Positions 35,890 to 47,814 of a stretch of DNA of 64,000 nt are shown here, one piece after another (position 1 is the stretch's first letter; every line of letters begins with the position of its first letter). Position numbers and translations under genes: made by a program. The notes below the pieces were generated by a model. That model did not search any database. It saw only the letters and a program-made list of their open reading frames with translations, and was not told the origin of the DNA. Source of the DNA: Eonycteris spelaea (Eukaryota > Chordata > Mammalia > Chiroptera > Pteropodidae); assembly GCA_003508835.1 (NCBI GenBank), contig PUFA01000313.1, forward strand, positions 930,001 through 994,000, read 5' to 3'.

Positions 35890-36755
35890 AAACACTCAAA
35901 CCAAACAAACAAAAACTATACCTAGGCATGTCATATTAAAACTGCCAGAAATCAGAGATAAAGAAAAAAAATCTTTAAAGAAAACTGGAGGGTGAAAAAA
36001 CAGCGTACCTTATAGGAACATAGATAAGAATTACATTTGACTTCTCAGAAAACATGCAGGCAAAAAGAGAGTGAAGTGAAATATTAGTGTTGATGGGAAA
36101 AAACAAACCAGCCTATACTTCTGTATCAAATGAAATTATATCCTTCAAAAGTGAAAAAAATACTTCCTTAGATAAACACAAATTTAGAGAATTTGCTGCT
36201 GATAGACCTACCTTGTAAGAAATGTCAAAATAAGTTCTTCAGAAAGAAGGAAAATTAAATAGGTCAGAAACTCAGACCTACATAAAGACAGGAAGAGTGT
36301 CAGAGAAAGGAATAAGTGAAGGTAAAATAATTTTTATTAAGATAAAAGATCATTTAAAATAATGAGAGAAACAATGAATTGAATGATTGTAGCTTATAGA
36401 TAAGTAAAATAAATGACAGCATGATACAAAGAATAGGAAGGAAGAATTAGGAATACTTTGTTTAAGGTAATTGCTCTACTCATGAAGTGGTAGAGTTATT
36501 TGAAATGGGCTTGGGTTAGTTGCGAATGTATATTGCAACCACTAAAAAATGATTTTAGAAAGTATAACTGACAGGCTAAATAACATCACATAAAATGTTC
36601 AATTAAAACCACACAAGGCGTATATATAGTGGAAGACAAAAATAAAAACAAGGAACAAGTGCAATGAATAGAAAACAGTAACAAATATGGTAAATATTAA
36701 TCGAATTATGTCAATAACTACTTAAAATTTACTTGTCTAAATATGCCAGTTAAAC

Positions 36756-36859
36756 GACAGAGACCGTCATCATATCTTTGACCCCTTTACCCTTACTTCC
36801 TTCACCCTTCCCCCTTTTTCACTCCAATAAATTTAATTTAAAAAAGACAGAGACCGTCA
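36756..36859 (+). mobile_element. 76-bp poly(A) retro-insertion with 14-bp target duplication
   Basis: GACAGAGACCGTCA occurs at 36756-36769 and again at 36846-36859. The 76 bp between are pyrimidine-rich, contain AATAAA near 36827 and end in an A-rich tail. Removing the insert restores the normal L1 sequence 'gacagagaccgtcagagtgg'. This is an L1-mediated insertion of a very short RNA 3' end, whose source I do not recognise. Confidence 0.85.
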
Positions 36860-37339
36860 GAGTGGATCAAAAAATAAGACTCAATTAGATGTTGTCGACC
36901 AGACACCAACTTTAAATATAAAACATACATAGATTAAAACTAAAGGGCTAAAGAAACACATACAGTGCTAACACTAGTTAAAAGAAAGCTGGAATAGCTG
37001 GAATAGCTATATTAATTTCAGACAAAGTAGACTTCAGAACAAGGGCAATCATCAGAGATAGAGAAGCATTTATATGATAAGGCGGTCAATTATCCAAAAA
37101 GACATAACAATCCAGAATGGACAAGTCCATAGAACAGAAAGCAGATTAGCATTTGCTAGGGCCTGGGGGGAGGATAGGTAGTGACTACTTAATTTCTTTT
37201 GAGGTGGTAAAATGTCTTGGAACTAGGGAGACGTTATAGTTGAATATGGCAAGTGTATTTAAGTATGCTGAATTGTATTCTTTTGAAGGGTTATTATTTT
37301 ATTTTTATGTTATGTAAATTTTACCTCAATAATAAAAAA

Positions 37340-38570
37340 ATAGATATGCAACAAAGTTTTTGTTTTCAAAATATTATTTATTGAATAATTACTATTAAAC
37401 TGGTAATTGCCTGGCATGTATGCCATCTCACCCATCTCTTGTCCAAGGTAGACATAATTGCCTGATTGTAGGATATTTCCTACCTCAAGCACTGACGTTG
37501 CTTCAGAATCCTTCTCAGTACAGTACTCCAAAACTCACAATCAAAAAAAAAATCTGGCTCTGTACTAGAATGGCTTTTCCTAACATTCACCCTGAATCCC
37601 ACTTCATCTGCTAGGTAATAATCTGAAATTCCACATCAAGGCTTCACTCTTTGGTTGTTGACATTTGTTAAATATTCCACTGGGGATGAGTTGTGGGTAG
37701 GGAGCCCAGGAAACAGACTCTGAGATAAAGATATTCTTGGGAACAATACCTGTAAGGGAGAAGTAAGCAGAGAGAGAACTTGAACTATGATGCAGTTGTA
37801 ATAGGGGTTGCCGCTGAGCCCATAGATATCTCTGGAGCTGGAATGACACCTTGGAGGTATTCTTAAATGAGGCAAAGATTTTGTATCTTCACAGGAAGCA
37901 GTCATGTATCTGGGCTGGCTCCAGGCAAGAGTTGTGAACCTGGACTTGAAAAAGTAATTCACATGAATGGACTCAGCTCTGTGCTGTCAGCAGCGAACAC
38001 TCTGGCAATTGGAGAAATAGGTGTATGGTTCCAAAAGGAGGATCTAGGGTGTAAGCCACAGCACGGGTGCAACAATTTTAGTTAACAGCCAAATTTACAC
38101 ATCAGTCTGAATGAATTTAACCTCATTATTGAGGCATAGGAATAATGCAAGCACATCGAAGCCCAGGAGTGGAATGGAGGGCTATGGAGAGAGACTAGGT
38201 ATGTTGAGGAGAAGAAGAATATTGCCATAACATGAGTTAGCAATGTTCTCCACATCCATTTCAACTATTTTGTCCCTAATTTAAAAAAATCTGTATAATA
38301 CTTCTTTAGGAATGATCATGGTTGTAGACTTTAAGATTCTTATTTGTAGGAGAATCTGAACCTAATTTTTTACTTCATTTGCCTGTTAGTTTCAAAGGTC
38401 AGCCCTCTGGAAAACTGTCTTCCAAAGAGTCAAGAAGGCCAATTGTCGGTTTTCTCAGCCAATGTACAGCCAGCTTGTGTGCTGTTAAAAAGGGCATTTT
38501 CCAAAAGTCAGTGTATATTTAAAGGGAGATAATCAAGGAATTGGAGAGTTTTTCACTGAAACCTACTTTA
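37340..38570. other. Mixed unique and unassigned repeat sequence
   Basis: The segment 37650-38070 ('ggttgccgctgagcccatag', 'atctctggagctggaatgac') looks like an old interspersed repeat that I cannot name. The overlapping 64-108 codon frames here have no domain and occur on both strands. Confidence 0.35.
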
Positions 38571-38574
38571 ACTT

Positions 38575-39115
38575 CCTGTTGTAGTTACTATGACTATATA
38601 ACATATTATCCCAAACTTAGTGGCAAAAAACTATATTATATTCAAAGTATCTGTGGTTCAGGTATTCAGACAGGAAACAGTGCGTATAGCTTGTCTCTGC
38701 TGTGTGATGTCAGGAGCCTCACTTAGTTGGAAGGCTAGAATAGGTAGAGAATGGAATCATCTAAAGGCTTGCTCACTCACATGTCTGGCAATTGATGCTG
38801 TATGTAGGCTTAGAATTTTGCAGGAGTTCTTGCCAAAACACCTACATGAGTTTTTTTCTTGTATCCAGGATTGCTCATAATATTGTGGCTGGGTTTCAAG
38901 AGTATGTATATCCCCAGAGAGAGCCAAGTAGAAGCTTCATGCATATTACATCTAGTGTTAGAGGTTATGGCATCACTTCTGCCATGCTATTATTTGGGCA
39001 GTCACCAGCTCCCACTCAGATACAAAAGGAGGGAGTGTCTTTCATACTGTAAGAAGGACAAGTGGGATGAGATAAACATATTAGTGTGACCATCTTTGAA
39101 AACTACAGTTGGCCA
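38575..39115. mobile_element. MaLR-type LTR remnant
   Basis: Blocks such as 'ctcactcacatgtctggcaa', 'catcacttctgccatgctat' and 'aactacagttggccactctt' match a common mammalian LTR family. The 61-86 codon frames inside are spurious. Confidence 0.6.
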
Positions 39116-39119
39116 CTCT

Positions 39120-39945
39120 TCCTCTTCCCTATAAACTAATTTTTCAATTTATTCAGAGGGAGATATTTGGTCACATATTCACTTCCAGAGAAATGTAGTA
39201 TGAGATTGGAGGTCTTGAAATGATAGGGGAAATAACACATTTATCCCTCTAATTTAGAGTCTTGCTCTAGTGACTATAATAGATTCTTTATTTTTTTATA
39301 GTTGCTCTAGAAATAAAAATCCTATATTCTATGAGGAAAATTATTTCCCCTTCATCTTTATTATGACTTTCAACATTGCTGATCTTCTGTGACCATGCAG
39401 AAAGTTGGAATATTTCCTTGAATGTTTTCTCTAAAGTTACCAAAGTCAACAGGAAGAAGGTACATGAAATGCCTTTGTGCACTATTGATTATGAACTCCA
39501 GATGACCTGGATACAAAACTTGTTTTGGACAGGATATACATGTCTCTTGCAAATGCCACATTGAAGACATTCATTAAGTATTAGTCAATAACATACATTC
39601 TTTATTGAGGTTAGTTTTGTAAAATTTAACTTGTGAAGGGAGACTGTATGTTTTGTTTAATTGAACTGCATTGACTAAAAAAACTGATGATATTTATACC
39701 TTCCTTGGCAGAAAAAATTAGAGCTAATATCAGTATTGTAAAATTTATCGTTTATATCATCAATTCTTTTGCCTGTTGGGGTGCATTCTATTCTTTTAAA
39801 AAAAAAGTTTTCAATCTTTAATTGTCTTATTTTCAGGATGTTGAATCTCAAAGCTACATTCTATCCATTGAGAATCAAGTAATGGCATCAAATCTTGATG
39901 ACTATATAGTTTCCTTTATTTCAGCAAAGATGTGGAATAATATTA
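39120..39945. other. Unique sequence, nothing recognised
   Basis: AT-rich, with short frames on both strands at 39288-39570 that overlap and lack any signature. Confidence 0.5.
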
Positions 39946-39949
39946 ATAC

Positions 39950-40170
39950 TACTAGGATTTATTGGACATCTACTACAGTCTAAGCATTATGCTAAACACT
40001 TCATGTTATCTTCATCTTTACAACAACCTTATGAGTTTTGCACTATTATCTTCCATTTTATAGATCAGAAAGTTGAGCTTGACAAAAGGGAAGTAATTTG
40101 TCTTGGTGAGACTGTTTCAACCTAGGTTGAAACTAGAATTTTCACTTTTATCACTAAACTATGGAAGGGA
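39950..40170 (-). mobile_element. MIR SINE relic
   Basis: Reverse MIR order: 'tctaagcattatgctaaaca', 'acaacaaccttatgagtttt', 'ccattttatagatcagaaag'. Confidence 0.82.
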
Positions 40171-40229
40171 TAAAGAAAATAATTTTGTTTTGACTTAAAT
40201 CTTTTTGTTATGTGAGGAGCTCTTGTGGT

Positions 40230-40510
40230 GGTGTGTGGTGGTGGTGAATGGCATTGCCACTTTCTTGTTAAATATTTAAATTATGAGTCATCGCTCTGTT
40301 ATAGCTTTTTGGGTGCTTTTGCTAATTTTCTGAATTACGTTTAAGGAAATTGCATTAATTGGAAGAACACATAATGGATTTTATGTACAATGCATGCTTT
40401 TATTTTACTCAAGAAAGTAAGCACTCACTTTGCCCTTCTCAAAATAGTACTTATGTTGAAAACTTGTAATTGTGCATCTTAGCAGACATACAGAAAACTC
40501 ACATTGGGGA
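40230..40510. other. Conserved-looking non-coding block
   Basis: Repeat-free sequence with TTGCATTAATTGG and other TAATT cores and no coding frame. Conservation is inferred by eye only. It is followed by unique DNA to 41080, including an 80-codon frame at 40660-40902 with no recognisable domain. Confidence 0.22.
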
Positions 40511-41084
40511 TGACAATTTATTGAACTTTTCAGCACAACCAAGGCACATGACTTGGTTCGTACTGCTAAAGTGGTGAGGGTGAGAGCTCTACAGATTGTA
40601 TCACGTCACTGAGAAGCACTTATAATTCATTCCAAAAGTATGGTGACTTATAAGGATGTATGGAGGGCATGGCATCATTAAGAAATAGAAACCTGAGAAT
40701 TTGGGAAGAGCAAAGGGAGTATGAATGGAAGGCAGAACAGAGGAAGGGCTTTTGTAAAACAGCCTTGGAGAGAGAAAAGAAGCTGAGAGAAAGGGATACC
40801 TTAACATGGGGACTAAATTCCTGCATTTGTCGAGGGCGAAAGACTGTTATGACATATTCTGGTGTTCTTTCATATGGAAGAAATCATCCTATTATGGGTT
40901 AGAGAAGCTATGTAGTCATAGCCAGGTGTGCCAGAAAGGAGAATTGAAACTGTGCATCAATGTGCAGCCACAGCATGGGGAGAACTCTGCTAGTGGAGAG
41001 GCAAAGGAGCCAAATCTTTCTACCTCCTATTTTTAATTTTGCTCAGCATCTCTAAAACCCATGGTAGCATTGCATATCAGAAGT

Positions 41085-41300
41085 AGGAGAATACAATTAA
41101 TAAGTTGTGAGGATGTGCTGTACAGCATAGGTAGTATAGTCAATAATATAATAATGTTACACAGTGTCAGATGGTTTACTAGACTTATGATGATGATCAC
41201 TTCTTTAGGTATATAAATGTCAAATAACTAGGTGTATACCTGAAACAAACATAATATTGTATGTTAGCTATAGTTCAATAAATATTTTAAAGGAATAAAA
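41085..41300 (+). mobile_element. L1 3' UTR fragment
   Basis: 'atgtgctgtacagcataggt', 'tatacctgaaacaaacataa' and 'gctatagttcaataaatatt' are the L1 3' end. Confidence 0.85.
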
Positions 41301-42272
41301 AATTGAGAAAACGTATGATATGACTCTACTTCTTGGTCACAGCAATTATTAATGAGAATCAATGGGAATAAATATACCTACATTCCCATCACACAGATCA
41401 TCTTCTGTTTCTACCATGTTACTGAAAATATGTGTGCATGTTTTACATAGTTAAAACATTGCCTGGATACTTCGCATAGTACTTTTTGCCACCTAACATT
41501 ATACCACAGTCATTTTTCCATGCTGTTAAAATCTCGGTTGACATAATTTTGATTGTTTTATAATATTTCCTTAGGTAGATAAAGTAATTAACTATTTTTC
41601 TATTGGTGAGCAAAATGATATCATTTCCTATTATAAATAAGTCAATCATAAACTTCTTTGGATTCAGAAAGGGTGTGTGCCCACTACAAGGTAGGAGAAG
41701 AAGGAATGGTCAGTTAATTTTCATTTAATAAAACCTTCCATGGTGCTTGCAAAAAACTGAAGATTATTTTCTTAAATATCGTGCCACAACTTAACATTGC
41801 CATCTTGAGAGTATGAATGCTACTCATGTTACCACTTTTGAATATGTCCACTATATTTTAAATATGGTTGGTGGTGTATTGCTTTCACAAGAAGACACTG
41901 CCAGGAGCAATTCTGAAGCTCTATTTTGGATATTTTCAGAACAGTTTGGGACTTTATCATTTTTCAGTGAAACTAGATGAAAATTCCAAATCTTTCTCAA
42001 GGGAAGGTGGTTGAGGTTAATGGGGAGGCCTAGGACTGAGGTTCTGAACTCTGCAAGCTTATGCAAATAGGTTATCTTCAAATAAGAGCCTCCAGATCTT
42101 AGGCAGCTAAAAATGGTTAGGAGACTTAGGGAAAGCAGACTGGATGATTGTCTGAAGTGTTTTCCATTTTAAAGCAGATGTCTTGTATTCACTAGAGTGA
42201 TTTAGAACATTTAAAGTATTTACATAACTGACAAAGTGAGAGCATGACTGACTGTCTGATGTGAAAACATCC

Positions 42273-42322
42273 AGTCAGTTCAGTCAGAAATCATGTTTCT
42301 TTCAATGTTGACTGAACTGACT
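42273..42322. repeat. 14-bp inverted repeat (stem-loop)
   Basis: AGTCAGTTCAGTCA at 42273-42286 is the exact reverse complement of TGACTGAACTGACT at 42309-42322, with a 22-nt loop. Further GACT/AGTC repeats lie just upstream. It could be a decayed miniature inverted-repeat transposon or a chance hairpin. Confidence 0.85.
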
Positions 42323-42379
42323 TGGTGTTCCAATATCGCATGGTCAGAGACAGAAATACATTTGTAGTTGTAAACAATA

Positions 42380-42610
42380 ATTCTTAATGTTTATTGATTA
42401 CTTAATATATGCCAAACATAATTCTAAGCACTTGGCATTCATTTAGCTTAATCTCACAATAGCTTTATGAGGTGGGTATTACCCTCATTCTCATTTTATA
42501 GAAAATGAGACACAAAGAGTATAGGTTACCTGTCGAAGATTACACAGCTAGTGGAGGAGACAAGACACTTAAGTTGGTAAGAATCAGGGGCCTATGTTCT
42601 AGAAACCACT
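42380..42610 (-). mobile_element. MIR SINE relic
   Basis: Reverse MIR: 'ctaagcacttggcattcatt', 'cacaatagctttatgaggtg', 'cattttatagaaaatgagac', 'tacacagctagtggaggaga'. Confidence 0.88.
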
Positions 42611-42759
42611 GTATACCATATAGATTAAGAATAAGATGACCATGAGGATGATGATAATGATATAAATTTTTATGATAAAAATTTTTTTTCATTAGCTGCT
42701 ATTGTTACGTGCTTATCTTTTCTAGACTCAATATTTGAAGATTAACCTACATTTATTTT

Positions 42760-42930
42760 TTTTTTCTTGCGTAGTCCTTATATATCAATTTTGTGAGATA
42801 AATAAGCATTTTCATTTTAGAGGTGAGAGATGTGACATTAAGTGACCTTTCCAGTTCATACATATAAGATGTGAGTGAGTCAGAGTTTACAGGTATATAG
42901 TTGGAATTCTACATACTCCACAGCTCAGGT
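42760..42930 (-). mobile_element. MIR SINE relic
   Basis: A more diverged reverse MIR: 'attttgtgagataaataagc', 'tcattttagaggtgagagat', 'gtgaccttt'. Confidence 0.6.
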
Positions 42931-43070
42931 TGCCTTGACTAAGATGACCCTTTCTCTCCAAAACACGACCTGAAGCTGAAGCTTTAATCTAAACATATGT
43001 GCTTCTCTATATAATTATTTTAATAATTATATTAATGCTCTAATTAGTCAACCACAAACATTCTATTTTT

Positions 43071-43108
43071 ACTGAAGACAGATATTTGCACTGAAGACAG
43101 AGATTTGC
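43071..43108. repeat. 19-bp tandem duplication
   Basis: ACTGAAGACAGATATTTGC is followed directly by a copy with one difference (a G for T). Local duplication with no inferred function. Confidence 0.9.
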
Positions 43109-43524
43109 ACATAGAAATTAAATTCACTAAATGGATTGTCTATCAAATAGAAAACCTTAGATCTCGAAGTTAAAGGTCCAGTTCTGTTTCTGAAGAATTA
43201 ATGCAATGATGAAAACTGGAATGTGTACTAAGTGACTTGGAATCATCACTTATTCTATTTCTCTAATGCACTTAGCATCCTAGATTGCCAGAGCTGGAAA
43301 GATATCAGAGGTCATCTGGTTTAACTTTCTCTTTTTATAGAATAAAAATCAAACAAGTAAGTAAACCTATAATGACTTTGAAGCTTTAAATGTTTCTTTA
43401 TATGAATCTAAATTTCTTTCTGAGATTCTTTTAGAATTCTTATTTAGAAAAATAAATTTACTTTAGATTGAGCCCTTTTAAGCAATATATATATATATTT
43501 ATATGCATAAAATTAGATTCTGAA

Positions 43525-45381
43525 TGACTACTTCCAGTTCTGCAAGATGGAGTAGCTCTTCCTCCTGGCATTCCCTCTTACAACTAAAGCACTCTGTTGT
43601 GATAAAATAATCAAGCATAGCAAATTAAAGGTGGAAAGAAGATAGACAAAATCTTGGGACTTGAAGAATACATTGTGGTGATTTTCTTGGATTTTCTTAT
43701 TGTCTCCTGTACATCCTGAACAAGATAGCACAGAGAAATTTAGGCCAGAATAGACAATAGGCATAATAAAAAATGTTCAATGAAGATCCTGTTTCTCTAG
43801 TGAAAGGACTAGAAAAACAGTGGCCTAACAGAACAGAAAACTTTTTTGATAATACCTACCTAACTCCAGTCAAACAACAATGGAAAAAAAAAAATTATCC
43901 TTCCACCATGGTTTCAGTGGGGCTGAGTAGGGTGCTAATATTCTACACAACTGACTTCTCTGCTGAAGCGGGCGTTGTACTCCCATTCCTTCACCGTGTT
44001 GTCAGCTGACACAAACAGGATGCTGATCTTCCATCCCTCACTCAGCAGACGAGATGGTGTGCTCTGATTCCTCTGCACAGTATTGTCAGCAGCACCTACC
44101 AAGGAGCTAATCTTCCATGACCCCACCTAGCGGATGCAGTTGTATTCTCTCACCAGGATAGTATTAGAAGGTTTTATCAGACAGCTGGGCCTTCAGCCCC
44201 ACCTAGTATCAGAAAGACTTAATGAGGCAGTTTGAGGTAGAACTAGTGTCAGCATAGCCCAGTGAGGACACTGGTAAGACTGAATAAGGTGATACAAGTC
44301 AGAACTAGTCAATACTCCACTTTCATGCCATTTCTGATGTCAGCATGGCCCAGTGGGAAGTTGAATCTTCACACCCAGAATTAATGGTGTTGAACAATGT
44401 GGTGGGAGGTGAGACTTGTTGGTAATTTGTTTCCCTCTCTCAACTTCTGGTGTCAGTGGGCCCTGAGGGTCAATTCCCACCCTGAAGTCAACAAAGCCAT
44501 GTGAGTCATCCTTTATCCAGAAGCTAAACTTACATCCCCACTAAAAAGCAATGAAGTTGTGTAAATGTGTTCCCTACTTTCTTTTGAGAAGGTGTCAGAG
44601 TGGCTGACGTGATAATTGAACTTCTATCAAAAAAAAAAAGCAGAAGCAAAGAAATAATAAAGATAAAAACAAAATCAATGAAATTGAATTTGGAAGCAAT
44701 GGAGAAAATGAATAAATAAAATAATGATTTTTAAAACCACAAAAATAAACCTCTAGCAAGACTGATAAAACAACAACAAAAGACAAAATACAAATCGCCA
44801 ATATTAGGAATGAAATAGGGGCTATCACTATAGATCCTGCAGCCATTAGAAAATAATAAAAGGATATTATGAACAACTTTATATAGATAAATGCAAAAAC
44901 CTAGAAGAAATGAACCAAATCCTCAAAAACCAGAAAGTATCAAAACTCAATTAACATGAAATAGAAATTCTGATTAGTCATATGACTATTAAACAAATGC
45001 ATTTGTAACTAAAACTTCCAAAATAAGAATCTGTAGGCCAGGTGGTTTCACTAAACTATTATAGTGTTCGAAGTTCTTACCAGAGCAATAAGAAAAGGAA
45101 AGGAAAAAAGGAAGAAGGAAGGAAGGAAGGAACTAAATAAAGTCATAAAGCTGGAAATGGGGAAAAAAATGAACCTATTTGCAGATGATATGATTGTTTA
45201 GATATAGTATCCCAAGATTTCTACACAAAACTTTGAGAACTAATAAATGAGTTTTGAAAGGTCACAGTATATAAGATCAATACACAAAAATCAAATACAT
45301 TACTGTATACCAACAATGAACATGTGGAAACAAAATTAAAAACACAATACCATTTACCATAACTCAATGAAAATAAAATAT
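43525..45381 (+). mobile_element. L1, 5' part (5' UTR to ORF2)
   Basis: The start ('ccagttctgcaagatggagt') is a typical L1 5' end. A non-coding region with recurring 'gtgtcag..ggcccagtggg' and 'ctaatcttccatgacccc' modules follows to about 44590. ORF2-like sequence then includes the FADDMI reverse-transcriptase motif near 45180. No long frame survives. The element stops at 45381 and resumes at 46223. The 43730-44630 modules are diverged direct repeats. Confidence 0.75.
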
Positions 45382-46222
45382 GTCGGTATTAATGGAAACA
45401 TTGTGATATTGTGATTTATAAGATATTTTGTCTTCATCCACAGTTCCTGGCTTGTAGCTCCAACCCCCTTAGAATTTCCTGTGTTGAGACTGATAACTTA
45501 GTCTTTTGTTATATTAATTAGGTGATTTTTGGACTCCACACAAGGGTGGGGGCTGGTTCCCAAGAGAACCAACCTTGTGATTAGAAGATTGGAACTTTCA
45601 GTCCCACTCCTTGATTTCTGGGGTAGAAAGGGTAGGCAGGCTGGAGGTTGAATCAATTGCCAATGGCCAATGACATAGTCAATCCTGACTATGTAATGAA
45701 GCCTTCAAAAACCCTGTAGAACCATTCATTGTCTCTTTTTTCAGGGAATGTCCAAGTTGGGGAACCATAACACTTACATTTGCAATCCTGCTGGATCCCA
45801 AGCTCCACAAAGGCAGAAAGTCTTTTGTTTGAAACCTTGCCCTATGTATCCTTCATCTGGCTATTGATTTGTATCCTTTAATATCCTTTGTAATACATTG
45901 GTAATCTAATGAGCAAATGGTTTATCCTGAATTTTGTAAGCCATTCTAGCAAATAAATTGAACCCAAGGAAGGGGTCATGTAAACCTCTGATTTATAGCC
46001 AGTAGGTTAGAAGCAGAGGTAATGACCTGGACATGTGACTGGTGTCTGAAGTGGGGACAGTCTTGTGGGACTGAGTGCTTTACCTGTGGAATTCGATTCT
46101 ATCTCTGGATAGATAGTATCAGAATTGAGTTGAATTCTTGGACACCCTACCGTGTCTGAAATTGCTTGTTGGTCTGGGGAAGCTTCTACACACACATTGG
46201 AATTGAGCTCATTGAACCTTTT
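45382..46222. mobile_element. Interspersed repeat (about 840 bp) inserted in L1
   Basis: L1 text stops after 'aaaatatgt' and continues after 46222 with 'gtacaggatctgatcctaaa', so this interval is an insertion. Its sequence ('ccacagttcctggcttgtag', 'ccacacaagggtgggggctg', 'tgaacccaaggaaggggtca') is a repeat known from many mammals, but I am not sure of the family name. An LTR is most likely from its size. Confidence 0.65.
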
Positions 46223-47155
46223 TCAGGTGTACAGGATCTGATCCTAAAAACTACCAGGTGATGATGAAAGAAATCAATAGCCTAAATAAATGAAGAGTAT
46301 ACCTCTCATTTATTTATTGAAGAGTATACCTCTTCATTTATTTATTCATTTATTTATTCAAAGTATATTCGTACTTTGGTCATATCTGTAATAAAGATAC
46401 CAACTCTCCCCAACCTAATCTGTAAGTTTAATTCAATTGCTCTCAAAATCTCAGGAAGCTCTCTTTATAGATACAAATTTATTCTAAAATTTGTATGGAA
46501 AAGAACAGACCTCAGTATAGCTAAAACAATCTTGACAAGAATAAAATTGGAAGAATTACTCTAGTCAATAGTAAGGCTTACTATATAGCTACAGTAATAA
46601 AGATAGTGTGATATAGGCTGAGGGATAGACACATAGAAGGATGGAACCTAACAGAGAACCTACAAGTAAACATATAAAAAATATGCCAAAAGATTTTTGA
46701 CAAAATTGTAAAAGCAATATTCAGTGGAGGTAGGAGAGCCTTTTTAACAAATGGTGCTGGGGAAATGTTACATTCATATGCCAAAAAAAAGGGGAAAAAA
46801 ATAGGAAGCTCAACTTCAATCTCACACCTTGTTTAAAAAAAATTAATTCGAAATGAATCTCAGACTTAAATGTAAAAATACAGAACTTTAAATTTTTTAG
46901 AAAGTAAAAACATTCAGAACCTTGGACTAGGCAAAAACATTTTAGAGTTGACAACAAAAGCATGGTCCATAAATAGAAAAAATTAAATAACCTAGGCTTC
47001 ATCAAAATTAGAAACTTTACAAAAGAATAAAAAACCCTTCTAAGAACCTGAAATGACAAGCTAGAAAAATGAGATAAATTGCATGGGACAGATGATTGTC
47101 ATCTAGAATATATAATGAAATCTCAAAGCTCAACAGCATAAAACAAATAATTTGA
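46223..47155 (+). mobile_element. L1, continuation of ORF2
   Basis: 'gaaagaaatcaatagcctaa', 'aattctaaaatttgtatgga', 'acaaatggtgctggggaaat' and 'cctaggcttcatcaaaatta' are consecutive ORF2 blocks. A 27/28-bp tandem duplication (TGAAGAGTATACCTCTCATT and following) at 46291-46345 disrupts the frame. Confidence 0.88.
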
Positions 47156-47159
47156 CTTC

Positions 47160-47810
47160 TCACTTTCGGCCCAGCATTTAAGTTTAGAAATCACCCCTAC
47201 ATTTTGTTCACTTAAGAACTTCCAAAACCTATAGAATATTTTTATGAGCGTGAGTTAAAACTGACAACAATGCTGGAAAGCAAGATCTCAAATGCTACAG
47301 AGAATGACAGTTGTGCGGTTTCTTTTATACCTTTGAATTAAGGCAGGGAAAGGTAAGAAAGAATTACATGAAGGGTAAGATAAAGCAAGGTGGGGATTGG
47401 ATTACAGGATAGTTAACAAGATTATCTGTACTCTTAAGGGTGGTTAAGCTTCAGAGTGGTCTGAAAAAAGAGAAATTTTAAAGGTGTATTAACCTAGATG
47501 CAAAAGAACAATGAGACAGGTTTTTTTTAAAAAAAATCTTTTACTAAAGAAGTTATAAGTCTGGGGCGTGACTATCCACCATGACCTTCCCAATTAGGAA
47601 TTTATGATCAGATCACCCTGTGAGGTTACTTTTGGTCACTGAACTTGTATATATTCCCTTTTTTCATTCACAATTTTTATTAATAGTGAAAAGATAGGCA
47701 AACTGAAAAATTTAACAACTCAGATCCATCAGAGAGTGAGGTCACAGTCAAATTGTGGCCTCCCAATTTGAAAAGGCAGTCATGAGGATCCAGAGAATCA
47801 TATCACACAG
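47160..47810. other. Unassigned sequence between L1 elements
   Basis: No confident family. The composition and isolated blocks near 47290-47470 could be an old LTR. No coding frame. Confidence 0.4.
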
Positions 47811-47814
47811 GAGC

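Larger units (their letters stand above)
34735..37335 (+). mobile_element. HAL1/L1 ORF1-type element
   Basis: Forward-strand text includes ORF1-like sequence ('aaagaacagatggataatat', 'gacatggctgaggaaagatc') and then a long A-rich 3' part ending in 'tgtaaattttacctcaataa' plus an A run. ORF1-like sequence followed directly by a 3' region, without reverse transcriptase, is the layout of the half-LINE HAL1. No frame is intact. A sister copy begins near 47815. It is interrupted by a GATA microsatellite and by the insertion at 36770. Confidence 0.7.
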
